Assembly: GCA_964017185.1 (NCBI GenBank)
Contig: OZ024871.1
Location: forward strand, 23,846,488 to 23,910,487
Reading direction: 5' to 3'
DNA from: Rugalucina vietnamica
Taxonomy: Eukaryota > Mollusca > Bivalvia > Lucinida > Lucinidae
Length of the DNA stretch: 64,000 nt
Part shown: positions 1 through 10,687 of the stretch, piece after piece
How positions within the stretch are numbered: the stretch's first letter is position 1
Layout of the letters: each line of letters starts with the position of its first letter
Made by a program: the position numbers and the translations under genes
The notes under the pieces: generated by a model
Database searches by the model: none
Told to the model about the DNA's origin: nothing
The model's input: only the letters and a program-made list of their open reading frames with translations

Positions 1-277
1 AATTCATTCTTCCCAAGGACTATTTCATTGTGGAAGACTGCTATTCCATTGTGGAATAGTCTTCCTTCTTCAGTGGTCGCATCTAAGACCACGGAAGAAT
101 TTAAGGCTCTTATTTAAACCAAGGGTCCAGAGGTATACATTTTAGTATGCCTCTGTCTAGCTTCTTGTAAATAGTTTTAATGGCCCATCCCGAATGTTTT
201 CCCCCTATTTTGCTAAATTTACCCACCCCACTCCTGAGGTGATGATCAGAACTTGATTGACTCAGTATCTGAAGAAA
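1..277 (+). mobile_element. 3' end of a CR1/L2-like LINE
   Basis: Frame 1 is open from base 1 to a TAA at 115-117. It reads as the typical end of a CR1/L2-class ORF2 (an FFPRT motif, then LWNSLPSSVV and TTEEFKAL). The following 3' UTR includes a CACCTGAGGTGATGATCAGA-like palindromic stretch near 230-250. The same 3' UTR occurs in reverse at about 10688-10780 and 30290-30352, so this is a repeated family. The copy is cut by the window edge on its 5' side. Confidence 0.75.
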
Positions 278-399
278 GACAGAAAAATCTGTGGAAAAAT
301 TTTAGGAGTTTGGTGCTCAGATATGCATACAATACAATTTTGTTTTGATTTGGTGTATTTTAAATGAAAAACTAGAATTTGTTTTCTATGTGAAAACTG

Positions 400-1848
400 A
401 TGTCTCCCCCCTTTCTAAGTGCATGTCCAAAATATGCAAGCAAGAGTTATAGTTCTTGTGCATCACATATCCTGTCATTCTGTTTTATAAGTGTACCAAG
501 TTTCATTGAAATATCTCTTACGGTTTTCAAGTTATAGAGGGGGCACGAAAGTGTTTGGAAAATAATCAAAGGGAAATAACTCCAAATATATGAAAGCAAG
601 AGTAATGATTCTTGTGCATCATGCTTTATAAGTGTACCAATCTCTAATGGTTTTTGAGTTATAGAGCAGACAAGAAATTGAATGAAAAATAATCAAAGGG
701 AAATAACTCCAAAGATATGCAAGCAAGAGTTATGGTTCTTTAGCATGACACATCATCTCATAGTGCTTTATAAGTGTACCAAGTTTCATTGAAATATTTC
801 TTATGGTTTTCAAATTATAGAGTGGACATGAAATTGTATGGAAAAATAATCAAAGGGAAATAACTCCAAAGATATGAAAGCAAGAGTTATAATTCTTGTG
901 CATGACACATCGTCTCATCATGCTTTATAAGTGTACCAAGTTTCACTGAAATTTCTCTTACGGTTTTCAAGTTATAGGGTGGACACGAAATTGTATGGAA
1001 AATAATCAAAGGGAAATTACTCCAAAGATATGCAAGCAAGAGTTATGGTTCTTTAGCACGACACGTAATCTCATTGTGCTTTATAAGTGTACCAAGTTTC
1101 ATTGAAATAACTCTTACGATTTTCGAGTTATAAAGCGGACACGAAATTGTATGGAAAATAATCAAAGGGAAATAACTCATAAAATACTCAAGCCAGAGTT
1201 ATGGTTCTTGTGCATGACATATCGTCTGATCATGCTCAATAAGTGTACCAAGTTTTATTGAAAAATCTTAAACGGTTTTCAAGTTATACAGCGGACACGA
1301 AATTGTATCGAAAATAATCAAAGGGAAATAACTCCAAAAATACTCAAGCCAGAGTTATGGTTCATGTGTATGACACATCGTCTCATCGTGGTCTACAAGT
1401 GTACCAAGTTTCATTGAAAAATCCTTAACGGTTTTCAAGTTATACAGCGGACACGACATTGTATCGAAAATAATCAAAGGGAAATAACTCCAAAAATACT
1501 CAAGCTAGAGTTATGGTTCTTGTGCATGACACGTCGTTTCGTCGTGGTCTACAAGTGTACCAAGTTTCATTGAAAAATCTTTAACAGTTTTCAAGTTATA
1601 CAGCGGACACGAAATTGTATCGAAAATAATCAAAGGGAAATAACTCCAAAAATACTCAAGGTAGAGTTATGGTTCTTGTGCATGACACATCGTCTCATCG
1701 TGGTTTACAAGTGTACCATGTTTCATTGAAAAATCTTTAACGGTTTTCAAGTTATAGAGCGGACACGATTTGTGACGGACAGACAGACAGACAGACAGAC
1801 GCACGGGGAAAAACAATATGTCTCCCGACCCTGTCGGGGGGGAGACAT
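400..1848 (+). mobile_element. Pearl/HINE-type tandem-repeat element (copy 1)
   Basis: Nine head-to-tail units of about 155-160 bp run from about 420 to 1770. Each carries AAGTGTACCAAGTTTCATTG and CAAAGGGAAATAACTCCAAA; the second unit is about 35 bp short. They are followed by an (ACAG)n microsatellite near 1776-1803 and a 3' terminal hairpin at 1818-1848. The element opens with ATGTCTCCCCCC at 400 and closes with GGGGGGAGACAT, so its ends are inverted copies. Tandem core, microsatellite and short terminal hairpin match the bivalve pearl elements, later grouped with non-autonomous Helitron relatives (HINEs). It has no coding capacity. Confidence 0.75.
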
Positions 1849-1859
1849 AATAAGTTAAA

Positions 1860-2115
1860 TAACCGGTTTAGATTATTTCTGAGAAAATAATTACTTCCCT
1901 TGCTGACATTTTTACAAAAGCAAAAGCCCTATTCAAAATTATTTTCTGGCATAAAATGTTTATTTGTTAACCGATTTTCAAAATTTCTATGGCACTTTTT
2001 AAGACTTTTGAAATGCAAAATGTAGCCATGGTCATATTTTTCTTGAAGTCTTTCAGAAAAGTGAGATTTTGAAAAACACAGTTTCTGGAAGATGGTGATA
2101 AGACAGTACACTGGC
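1860..2115 (-). mobile_element. Half copy of a foldback MITE
   Basis: This stretch matches the arms of the foldback element at 37840-38402. Shared blocks include TTACTTCCCTTGCTGACATT, a segment on CCGATTTTCAAAATTT, and CAGTTTCTGGAAGATGGTG. Only one arm is present here. Two short open frames on the minus strand in this region are by-products of the repeat, not genes. Confidence 0.6.
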
Positions 2116-2983
2116 TTCCTACTGTATCATGGCCTTTATTTGTAAACAGGAAATAGCAAACACACATGATCAATGATTGAAATTTAATCTACCTCAGCAC
2201 TTTCCAAAATCCTTTCCCTGTAAGCCTATTATGATGAAAATAACAAGACATTTGTCAATTTTTTGTGACCACCGCATACTACAGTTTTCGCAAAAACTTC
2301 AAAACAGCTGCTGGACAGCTGTCTGACAGACTGAAAATTTTTGCTGGTCAGAAAAAAAAAAAAATAGAGCTTAGCTCGTTGTTTTCCACGAATGAGCAAA
2401 ATAATTATTTGTTTTCCTGTTTAATTACTACTCTTTGAACAATATCATTTGAACCTCTTTTTAGGGCATTCAAATTACCTGTAGGGAAATTATGGCAGCG
2501 CTCAAATTATTCAAGAATTTCACAACAAAATTACGCGACTTCGATCGGAGGAAGGTCAAGGCCAGTGCTTTAAGAGTTATTTCCATTCTCTTCGGGTGAG
2601 GTATGAAAGCCATGACCACACAGTGCCTGCTTTTCCGAACCAGCTATAATATTCATGTGTATTTTCACGAAATAAAACGATTTTACATTATTCCGTGTGT
2701 ATCAATATTTCAAAATAATTGCTCTGACATATAAACCGCGTTAGTTATATTGTAACCGTGTATTATTTTCACACTTTAAATGGTCATTCTAGGTTCGGCA
2801 TACCCAGCATGGCAGGCGCAGCGCAGTCGAAGGTTTCATACCTGACCGAATATTTCTGTACGAATGTATTCGATTGGCTTCTTGGCTGACCAATCAAAAT
2901 TGTAAACATGAAACCAACATGGACGCCCGCACTCATGATGGCCCCTCTCAACAAACTGCAGAAAACAATTGCAACAAAGTTGT
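2116..2983. other. Unassigned AT-rich stretch
   Basis: I see no gene, tandem array or recognisable element here. A poly-A run lies near 2348-2363. Short open frames from 2874 onward are created by the adjoining CCCTA repeats. Confidence 0.5.
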
Positions 2984-3185
2984 ACCCTACCCTACCCTAC
3001 CCTACCCTACCATACCCTACCCTACCCTACCCCTACCCCTACCCCTACCCTACCCACCCCTACCCCTACCCTACCCTACCCTACCCTACCCTACCCTACC
3101 CCTACCCCACCCTACCCCTACCCTACCCTACCCTACCCTACCCTACCCTACCCTACCCTACCCTACCCTACCTACCTACCTACCT
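2984..3185. repeat. (CCCTA)n pentanucleotide tract
   Basis: About 200 bp of CCCTA repeats with CCCCTA and CCTA variants, ending in four CCTA units. The complementary strand is TAGGG-rich and could form G-quadruplexes. It resembles the animal telomere hexamer CCCTAA but is a pentamer, so it is better called a satellite than an interstitial telomere. The three plus-strand open frames through it are repeats of Pro, Tyr, Leu and Thr and are not genes. Confidence 0.9.
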
Positions 3186-3761
3186 ACCTGGCAGTGTGGC
3201 CTTGTAATGGCGCGTGATCTCTAACGTCCGGACTACAGATCCAGACTCAAAGAAAATAAAAACAACTGGTTTTTGAGGTACTAAGGGGACATTTTATGGG
3301 AAAGGGATAATTTGCAAAATACATATTCTACATAATTTTTGTAAATGAATATATCTGCTTTCCACTATTCATGACAATAAGCATAGTTTTCGCTGTAAGT
3401 GGGAGTAAGACGTTTGCTGTGAAAGATGTCGAACGTAGGGGGCGCCAGACTCAAAATTTCATGTGATATGCAAATGCGGGGATACAGTAGGAACTGAGTA
3501 TAGGTGAAACAATTGATGCGTTAAAACAGCTTATTTTCGCCATCTTGTTTTACAGATGGACACGAGGCTGAGAGTACATTCGGTCTTTCCGCTTCCGGTG
3601 CTATGGAAAATGGCTGGCTAAAAAAGACCGCTGAAAATTTTTATTGAAATCTAAATAGAAAAGGATGATTCTGGTGTCATCAGTGCCAAATAAACACATA
3701 TTATGAAAGATTGATTATTCCTACAGATGTTTGCAGCAATATTTTTCAACAAAAACATTGA
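3186..3761 (+). other. Leader region ahead of LINE-A ORF1
   Basis: No ORF or repeat is recognised. Some of this is probably the 5' UTR of the LINE that follows, but its 5' boundary cannot be placed without other copies. Confidence 0.35.
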
Positions 3762-4760
3762 ATGAGCAGTAGATTTGAAACAAAAAAAATGTCATCAAAG
3801 GCGCAAAAACCCTCAAAGTTGCCAAAGTCCAAATTGACCTCTACAGACCATAGTTACACTAAATTTGTTACTAGACAATCACAAAGAGGAAAAAATAAGC
3901 CCAGTTATGAAAATGAAAATGATGATAGCTCAGATGAAAGTGTACTTATTGAAGATTCTGCTCCTTGTCATGGATGCCAAAAAGCAATCAACAAAGGTGG
4001 TAATGGAGTATGTTGTAACTTTTGTGAGCACTGGTACTATCTCACCTGCTCTAAGCTTAAGAAAGTTGTGTATCAAGCTTTGAAAGAGTCCACAGATAGC
4101 CTAATGTGGTTTTGCACGTCATGTCTTACCAGTTTCCCAGGTGTCAAAAAAATGATGATTAAAGTTACATCACTTGAAGAGAAGTACGATCAATTAGATG
4201 AACGTGTGACCAAAATTGAGGAACAGCCCAATACAGTAGAAAACATTGAAGAACTTGTAAGACAGGAAGTAAGAGAAATTAAAGATATTGAAGCTAGAAA
4301 AATGCATATGGTATGTTTCAATTTACCAGAGAGTTTACATGTAGACCCTGATGTACGCAAAATGGATGATGAAGAGAATTTAAAAGCAATTATTGACAAT
4401 GACATGAAATTATCTGAGAAACAAATTGAAGTTGAAAATTTAATCAGGCTAGGAAAGCGGCCTGAAGGCCCTGATGGTATTGAAACGCAGGATAAGCATC
4501 GCCCTCTGCGATTTAAAGTGAAGGCGTTTGAAAGTAAAAGGGAAATTTTACAGGCAAATTCTGTTCTAAAGAATCTCAATGATGAAGTCAAGAAAAAAAT
4601 CTTTATGACACCTGATCTTACCCGTAAGCAGCGGAAGAAATCATTCAAGTTACGGGAAGAACTGCGTTACAGGAAAAACATAATGAATGAAACAAATTTG
4701 AAAATAAGTAAAGGCAGAATTGTAAATTCAGGTCAAGGTCAAGGTAAAGACTCAACCTGA
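3762..4760 (+). CDS. LINE-A ORF1: PHD-finger, coiled-coil nucleic-acid-binding protein
   Basis: The product is 332 residues. The N-terminus is basic and Ser/Lys-rich. Residues about 69-121 carry a PHD-like C4HC3 finger: CHGC, then VCCNFC, EHWYYLTC and WFCTSC. A charged helical stretch (about 128-175, including LEEKYDQLDERVTKIEE) should form a coiled coil. The C-terminal third (HMVCFNLPES, IENLIRLGKR-like, RPLRFKVKAF, RKQRKKSFKLREELR) resembles the RRM plus C-terminal domain of L1-type ORF1 proteins. In LINEs such proteins coat the element RNA and act as nucleic-acid chaperones. The start used is the first Met, at 3762; another in-frame Met lies nine codons on. PHD fingers in CR1-group ORF1 proteins are known. 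Confidence 0.85.
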   Translation: MSSRFETKKMSSKAQKPSKLPKSKLTSTDHSYTKFVTRQSQRGKNKPSYENENDDSSDESVLIEDSAPCHGCQKAINKGGNGVCCNFCEHWYYLTCSKLKKVVYQALKESTDSLMWFCTSCLTSFPGVKKMMIKVTSLEEKYDQLDERVTKIEEQPNTVENIEELVRQEVREIKDIEARKMHMVCFNLPESLHVDPDVRKMDDEENLKAIIDNDMKLSEKQIEVENLIRLGKRPEGPDGIETQDKHRPLRFKVKAFESKREILQANSVLKNLNDEVKKKIFMTPDLTRKQRKKSFKLREELRYRKNIMNETNLKISKGRIVNSGQGQGKDST

Positions 4761-4824
4761 CCGAGCGAGGATGGTTCTGGTAGCAGGACGGCATATAGAC
4801 ATAGAACATTTGTGAACAGCAGTA

Positions 4825-7800
4825 TTGCTGGTGGGAGTAGGGAAGGACTGTCTCAGAACGGACGGCCCTTTCTTGAGAAACAGTAGATCAGAAATTTTTA
4901 ATAAACATGTAAATACGTTAAATGTTCCAGTTAGTTTGAAACGTTCAGATGTTGCTGTTGACTTTTTAACTAGTTACGAACAAACTTTGTTTTTGTCAGA
5001 CATTATATCAAATGATTGTGGTATTGACAATGTTAGTGATGAAAACGGTCAAGATGAGTCGGATTTATCAGAAATATCAGATACTGAAAATGAATCAATG
5101 GGAAGTGAAGAAGAAAGTACTTTGTCTAATGATTCGGTAAATGAAAATGACATTAATTTACAGTTCAAGGGAAGTAAAGAAGGCTTGTCACTGTATTATA
5201 CTAATGCAGACAATTTGTTGTTTAAACTGGATGAACTGAAAGTAAGAATTGAACTTATATCACCAGACATCTTAGTAATCACTGAAATTTACCCTAAAAC
5301 TGAAAAATCAACGAATATAACGGCAGAAGAGCTTCAGATAGAAAACTATACTTTATATCGCTCTAACGTCATGGACAATAGTAGAGGTGTTGCAATTTAT
5401 GTGAAAGACAATATTTCATCTACACTGAATACAGAGTTGACAAACCATATATTTTCTGAAAGTGTGTGGGTGAACATACAGTTGAGTAAAACAGATACTT
5501 TTTTAGTCGGAGGAGTATATAGAAGTCCTCAATCCAATTATGAAAACAATACTTTTTTAGTCGGAGGAGTATATAGAAGTCCTCAATCCAATTATGAAAA
5601 CAATGACTTATTATTAGACTTGTTACATAAAGCCAAAGAGACTAAATTCTCCAATGTTCTTGTATTAGGAGATTTTAATATGCCAGAAATAAATTGGGAG
5701 CTCTGGACTACCAGTAAGAGTGAAAATCACATCTCATATAAATTTCTTGAGTGTTTAAGAGACAATTTTTGGGAACAAACTGTTGTTTCGCCAACGAGAT
5801 GGGTGAATGATCAGCCTGGAAATGTTTTAGATCTCTGTGTAACTAATGACCCTGATATCATTAAAAACATTGAAATTACTACAAGACTTGGGAGTAGTGA
5901 TCATTTGAGTATTGAAATTGAATTGAATTTTCCCAGAATTGGACCACACTCATATACAGAGAAGAGAAACTATTATAAAGGAGACTATGTTAATGCCAAC
6001 ATAAAACTGTCAGATATAAACTGGAGTTCTATGCTTGATATGGACCTTGAAGCCAGCTGGCAATTTTTCTCAGAAAATGTAAACCATATTGTGAATGAAA
6101 CAATTCCTATTCATAAAGAAATAAATCCTAAAAAGCCGAAACCTCCTTGGATGGACAAATATTGTTTGAAATTGGTCGAGGAAAAGTACAAAGCCTGGAA
6201 GAAATATTCTTACTCCAGAAATCGGGAGCACTACTTGGATTATTGTAGAATAAGGAATAGAGTAACTAGGAGTGTCAGATATGCGAAAAGAAAATTTGAA
6301 AGAGGAATATCACTTGAAGTAAAAGAAAACCCCAAATCATTTTGGAAGTATGTACGAAGTAAAACTAAAACTAGAACTGGTATAAGTGATTTAAAGAATG
6401 ACAAAGGAGAATGGATTACAAATGACAAAGACAAAGCTACTGAACTAAATGAGTTTTTCAGTTCGGTTTTTACAAAGGAAGAGGATGATGAATTACCTGA
6501 CTTTTCATCAAAAACAGACAGTTCAATAAGTGACATTGTTGTAACAGAGACCAAAGTGAAATCACTATTGAAAGCACTGAATGTATCCAAATCCACAGGA
6601 CCTGACAATTTTCATCCACGGTTCTTAAAGGAAACAGCTGACAATATTTCATATCCAATCATGATACTGTTTAATAAATCTCTCAGTGAGGGTATCTTGC
6701 CCAGTGACTGGAAACTGGCAAATGTAACCAGTATCTTCAAGAGTGGTGACAAAACGAAATCTTCAAACTATAGGCCTATAAGTATAACCAGTATATTATG
6801 TAGAATGTTAGAAAGTATCATCAAAAATGTCATGGAACATTGTAAAGATAATAACATATTTACAGATGCCCAATTTGGATTTAGAGAGAGAAGAGGATGT
6901 ATATTACAACTATTGACAGTTTTCGACTCATGGTCTAAATATATTGACTCAGATGTGCCCGTTGACACAGTGTTCCTCGATTTTCGGAAGGCGTTTGACA
7001 GCGTCCCACACAAACGCCTTCTGTTGAAACTAGAAAAGTTAGGAATATCCGGAAATGTCTTGAAATGGATAGAAAATTTCGTGTCTAATAGACTACAATG
7101 TGTGGTAATAAATGGCCAATCTTCTGAATGGACGGACGTCTCAAGTGGAGTACCCCAGGGCTCTGTCCTGGGACCCCTGTTATTTATCATGTTTGTGAAT
7201 GATTTGCCAGAGGAAGTTGACTCTTATTGTCGTCTTTTTGCCGATGATGCAAAACTATACAAGGACTTACAAAATCTCGAAGACTTTGACACTATTCAAA
7301 ATGATCTTAACAAACTGTGTCAGTGGACTATAAAATGGCTTAATATGTTGTTTAATGTTGACAAATGCAAAGTGATGCACATAGGTAAAGACAATCCAAG
7401 ATTTGAATATGAAATGACAGACAGAGATGGAAACACTAAAGTATTAAAATCGGTAGAATTGGAAAAAGATCTGGGAGTTCATGTACAGGAGAATTTGAAA
7501 TTTGATAAACATATAAGCCTGACAGTAAACAAAGCTAATAGACTTGTGGGATTAATCAAACGTGCCTTCTCATACCTTGATGATGAAACATTATTGATAT
7601 TGTACAAAACAATCATCAGACCAATAATCGATTATGGCAATACGGTTTGGTTTCCAATGTTAAAGAAAGACATACGTGCCCTTGAAAATGTTCAGAGAAG
7701 ACTTACGAGACTGCTCCCTGAGCTTGCTCAATTCAGCTATGAGGATAGATTACGAATGTTAAACCTGACAACACTACAATACAGAAGATATCGAATGGAC

Positions 7801-8076
7801 ATGATACAGGTTTTCAAAATTATACACAATATAGATGATGTGAAAATGGAAGATTTTTTCGAGTTCTCAGACTTAAACACACGTGGCCATAGTAAAAAAT
7901 TAGTTAAACCAAGAGCTTTGAAATCATTTAGACAGAATTCATTTTGTGTCAGAGTTATTGATAAGTGGAACGCGTTGCCAGATGATATGGTGAACACATC
8001 TACAGTACTGAGCTTTAAAACCATGTATGACAGATACATGGGGGACCAAAAATACCAAACTGGAGAAATCTACTAA
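4825..8076 (+). CDS. LINE-A ORF2: APE endonuclease / reverse transcriptase
   Basis: The product is 1083 residues and uninterrupted. After an acidic N-terminal lead (about 1-110), an apurinic-type endonuclease spans about 120-375: YTNADNL, ITEIYPK, GVYRSP, GDFNMPEINW (about residue 282) and SSDHLSIEI (about 358), so the N, E, D and DH catalytic signatures are present. The reverse transcriptase follows, with NYRPIS, DFRKAFDSVPH (motif A), SGVPQGSVLGPLLF (motif B) and FADDAKLY (motif C, about 804). The C-terminal part (EKDLGV, LYKTIIRPIIDYGNTVW, QRRLTRLLP, NALPDDMV) is typical of CR1-like elements. Residues encoded by 5497-5604 are an exact 18-residue repeat within the endonuclease. The product would carry out target-primed reverse transcription. 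Confidence 0.93.
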   Translation: MLVGVGKDCLRTDGPFLRNSRSEIFNKHVNTLNVPVSLKRSDVAVDFLTSYEQTLFLSDIISNDCGIDNVSDENGQDESDLSEISDTENESMGSEEESTLSNDSVNENDINLQFKGSKEGLSLYYTNADNLLFKLDELKVRIELISPDILVITEIYPKTEKSTNITAEELQIENYTLYRSNVMDNSRGVAIYVKDNISSTLNTELTNHIFSESVWVNIQLSKTDTFLVGGVYRSPQSNYENNTFLVGGVYRSPQSNYENNDLLLDLLHKAKETKFSNVLVLGDFNMPEINWELWTTSKSENHISYKFLECLRDNFWEQTVVSPTRWVNDQPGNVLDLCVTNDPDIIKNIEITTRLGSSDHLSIEIELNFPRIGPHSYTEKRNYYKGDYVNANIKLSDINWSSMLDMDLEASWQFFSENVNHIVNETIPIHKEINPKKPKPPWMDKYCLKLVEEKYKAWKKYSYSRNREHYLDYCRIRNRVTRSVRYAKRKFERGISLEVKENPKSFWKYVRSKTKTRTGISDLKNDKGEWITNDKDKATELNEFFSSVFTKEEDDELPDFSSKTDSSISDIVVTETKVKSLLKALNVSKSTGPDNFHPRFLKETADNISYPIMILFNKSLSEGILPSDWKLANVTSIFKSGDKTKSSNYRPISITSILCRMLESIIKNVMEHCKDNNIFTDAQFGFRERRGCILQLLTVFDSWSKYIDSDVPVDTVFLDFRKAFDSVPHKRLLLKLEKLGISGNVLKWIENFVSNRLQCVVINGQSSEWTDVSSGVPQGSVLGPLLFIMFVNDLPEEVDSYCRLFADDAKLYKDLQNLEDFDTIQNDLNKLCQWTIKWLNMLFNVDKCKVMHIGKDNPRFEYEMTDRDGNTKVLKSVELEKDLGVHVQENLKFDKHISLTVNKANRLVGLIKRAFSYLDDETLLILYKTIIRPIIDYGNTVWFPMLKKDIRALENVQRRLTRLLPELAQFSYEDRLRMLNLTTLQYRRYRMDMIQVFKIIHNIDDVKMEDFFEFSDLNTRGHSKKLVKPRALKSFRQNSFCVRVIDKWNALPDDMVNTSTVLSFKTMYDRYMGDQKYQTGEIY
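5497..5604 (+). repeat. Exact 54-bp in-frame tandem duplication in LINE-A endonuclease
   Basis: Bases 5497-5550 and 5551-5604 are identical and encode the same 18 residues, containing VGGVYRSPQSNYENN. That motif normally occurs once in the endonuclease of CR1-like elements. The frame is kept. The duplication may still damage the fold, or it may be a collapsed-repeat artefact of assembly. Confidence 0.95.
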
Positions 8077-8200
8077 AGGAGAAATTCAACTTATTCTTCA
8101 ATATGACATTATAAAGCCAGTCAACTAACACGACTAATAGCAAACACACATGTGTGTTTGCTTTAGGATTAACGTACTTAAGAAATTTAGAATAAAAAAT

Positions 8201-8681
8201 CTACATACCTTACCGAACAAAACCGACGGTTAGGCGGCCATTAATGTTGGGCGCAGACATTTTTGTCGGCATGCGCAGACAATGTGTCGTTCAGATGTCG
8301 GGAAATTTGTACTTTCTTTTTCTTTTTTCGGCTGAACATTTTTCTTTGTCAAACATATTTCCATATATCCTATTTCAGATCATATTTGTTTCCAAAATGT
8401 AAAAATATAAGATAAATACACAATTTACAAATGCAGACAACGATGAAGATTGGTTTTTCGAAATTACACCGTTAAAATCCTCGTATTATAGCAAACCAGT
8501 CAACAAGGCAATATAAACGCTCGAAAAAACAAGCGTCTGCGAGGTGTACCTAAAGCAGGTAACCGGCGAAATTATCGAGACGTTTCGAACAGACGGAAAT
8601 TACGCCGTGAATAGCGTGCCTGGTTATTTTTGGGGGACAATATTTGAGGTTTGAAGGAACAGAAGGAAAACATTTAAGGGA
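8201..8681. other. Unassigned stretch between LINE-A and minisatellite
   Basis: No convincing gene or repeat is seen. A short T/C-rich run lies near 8313-8330. Confidence 0.4.
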
Positions 8682-9605
8682 GCTACCTACCTAGGTCTAC
8701 CTAAAAACCTAACTAGGTCTACCTAACTACCAAGGTCTACCTGCCTACCAAGGTCTACCTACCTAACTAGGTCTACCAACCTAGGTCTACCTACCTAGGT
8801 CTACTTTCCAAGGTCTACCTACCTAAGTCTACTAACCAAGGTTTATCTACCTGGGTCTACTTACCAAGGTTCCCTTTCCTAGGTTTACTTACCTATGTCT
8901 TAGTCTACCTATCTAGGTCTACCTTCCAAGGTCTACTTATCTAGGTCTACTTACCAAGGTCAAGTTACCAAGGTCTACATACCTTGGTCTACTTCCAATG
9001 TCTACATACCTAGGTCTACTTACCAAGGTTTATCTACCTAGGTCTACTTACCTAGGTCTACTTACCAAGGTCTCACTTCCGGGGTCTACTTACCAAGGTC
9101 TGTTTACCAAGGTCTACCTTCTATGGTCTACTTACCAAGTCTACTTACCAAGGTCTACCCACCTAGGTCAACTTACCAAAGTCTACCTACTAGGTCTATT
9201 AACCAATATCTACCTACCAAGGTCTACCTACCAAAACCTACATACTAAGTCTACTTCCAATGTCTACTAACCTATTTCTACCTACCAAGGTCTAACTATC
9301 TACGTCTGCTTACCAAGGTTTACTTACCTAGGTCTACCTACCTAGGTCTACTTACCAAGGTATACATACCTATCTATGTCTACTTACCAAAGTCTACTTA
9401 CCTAGGTCTACCTACCTAGGTCTACTTCCCAAGGTCTACCTACCTAGGTCTACTTACCTGGGTCTACCTACTATGTCTACTTACCAAGGTCTACGTCCGG
9501 GGTCTACTTACCTAGGTCTACTTACCTAGGTCTACTTACCAAGGTCTACTTACCAAGATCTACCTACCTAGGTTTACCTACAAGGTCTACTTACTCAGGT
9601 CTACT
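8682..9605. repeat. Minisatellite built on CTAGGTCTAC / CAAGGTCTAC
   Basis: About 920 bp of degenerate units of 14-17 bp alternate between TACCTACCTAGGTCTAC and TTACCAAGGTCTAC. Units vary in length and sequence, so the array is old or under gene conversion. The open frame at 8998-9270 merely translates it into repeats of LTKVYLPRSTYLG type and has no independent support. Confidence 0.9.
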
Positions 9606-10103
9606 AAAATGGATAGCTGGATACACTTATTGACAAAAAAATCCCAGCATACGGTTTTCCGTGTGTGTTTGCAGATAAGGCAGTGTGCCTTTATTTCATA
9701 TTAGAGACTTTAAATAAGCACCGGAAGTTACCTTTAAATAGTATGAAAAGAAGAGTAGAAGACAAGTCGTTAGGACTTACAGATTCTACTACAACCAAGT
9801 TACAAGTTACAAGGAATGGATGACAAGTCACTTCGGCCAATGGAGAATGTACACATCATTAGTAGGATAGCCTCAGCACATTTTGACAGACAATATATAC
9901 TACTCTCCACTCAAATGCAGGCCATTTCATGAATATAGGTATACCAGGTAGCAATGAGCCTCACGTTTAAACAGTTGTCGCAAACAAACACAGTCTCAAT
10001 TTGTAGGAAAAGAACGATAATTTTCTCGTTCCGGTTTCTCGTGTTGTGTTTAGAAGTAAAGCTGTTCACAAATAAAAATCGAACTAAATTTTTAGTGAGA
10101 AAT
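9606..10103. other. Unassigned stretch
   Basis: No gene or element is recognised between the minisatellite and the first 166-bp MITE. Confidence 0.4.
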
Positions 10104-10269
10104 CAGAGGCGGATCCAGGTTTTCTATAGAGGGGGTTCAAATGTGGAAAGGGGGGTTCGATTGCCTAATTTTACACAAAATTTATTGAAATTCCCCATGA
10201 ATATGAAACAGTTTTGCTCCTGAGGGGGGTTCGAGCGAACCCCTTGAACCCCCTCTAAATCCGCCACTG
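10104..10269 (+). mobile_element. 166-bp MITE with CAG...CTG ends (copy 1)
   Basis: It starts CAGAGGCGGATCCAGG and ends with the imperfect inverse, CCTCTAAATCCGCCACTG. Both flanks carry GAAAT, a 5-bp target duplication (or 6 bp if the shared following C is counted). The whole 166 bp is identical to the copy at 16201-16366. CAGNGGCGGAT ends are typical of hAT-like MITEs, but hAT elements usually make 8-bp duplications, so the superfamily is left open. Confidence 0.85.
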
Positions 10270-10687
10270 GAAATCTATAATAAAAAGATATTCTAAAAAT
10301 ATTTATTTTCTGATTCAGTAGATGTTTATCTAATATTCACAAAATATTGAACAGAACCTAACGAAATGAAGGTTTTTATTAAAAACTTTGAATACGAAAC
10401 ACGGATCAATACCGAGCAATTAGACGGTGCATACTAATTGCCGGGAATGTCCGGGAAGATATGGTCGGGATGAAGGGGGTAGTGGTGGTTCTGGCTTTGT
10501 ATCTCATTTAATATCTATCAGAATTTAATGATTTTGCTATCAACATAAAAGTATTGTTGTAATCTAAATGATGATATAATCAAATTTCGTAAAGTTTTAT
10601 TTTTAAATGCCATTTTTTTATGGTTTGAAATTTCCGGGAAGATCCGGGAAGGTCCGCCGGAAAATTGGCGTAATGATACTTTCGACT

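Larger units (their letters stand above)
3762..8200 (+). mobile_element. LINE-A: near full-length CR1-like non-LTR retrotransposon
   Basis: Two open reading frames lie in the order expected for a CR1-group LINE: ORF1 with a PHD-type zinc finger, then ORF2 with endonuclease and reverse transcriptase, separated by 64 nt and in different frames. Neither has a stop or frameshift. A short 3' UTR follows and ends near an AATAAAAAATC stretch around 8190-8200. The true 5' end is upstream and undefined. The open frames suggest a recent insertion. The only oddity is a 54-bp tandem duplication inside ORF2. Confidence 0.85.

Noticed and set aside
2874-3224. Three overlapping open frames of 82-116 codons rich in Pro, Tyr and Leu
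   Set aside because: They are translations of the CCCTA repeat in three frames; no non-repeat coding signal exists.
8998-9270. 90-codon frame with repeating LTKVYLP units
   Set aside because: It follows the minisatellite exactly; low-complexity translation of a tandem repeat.
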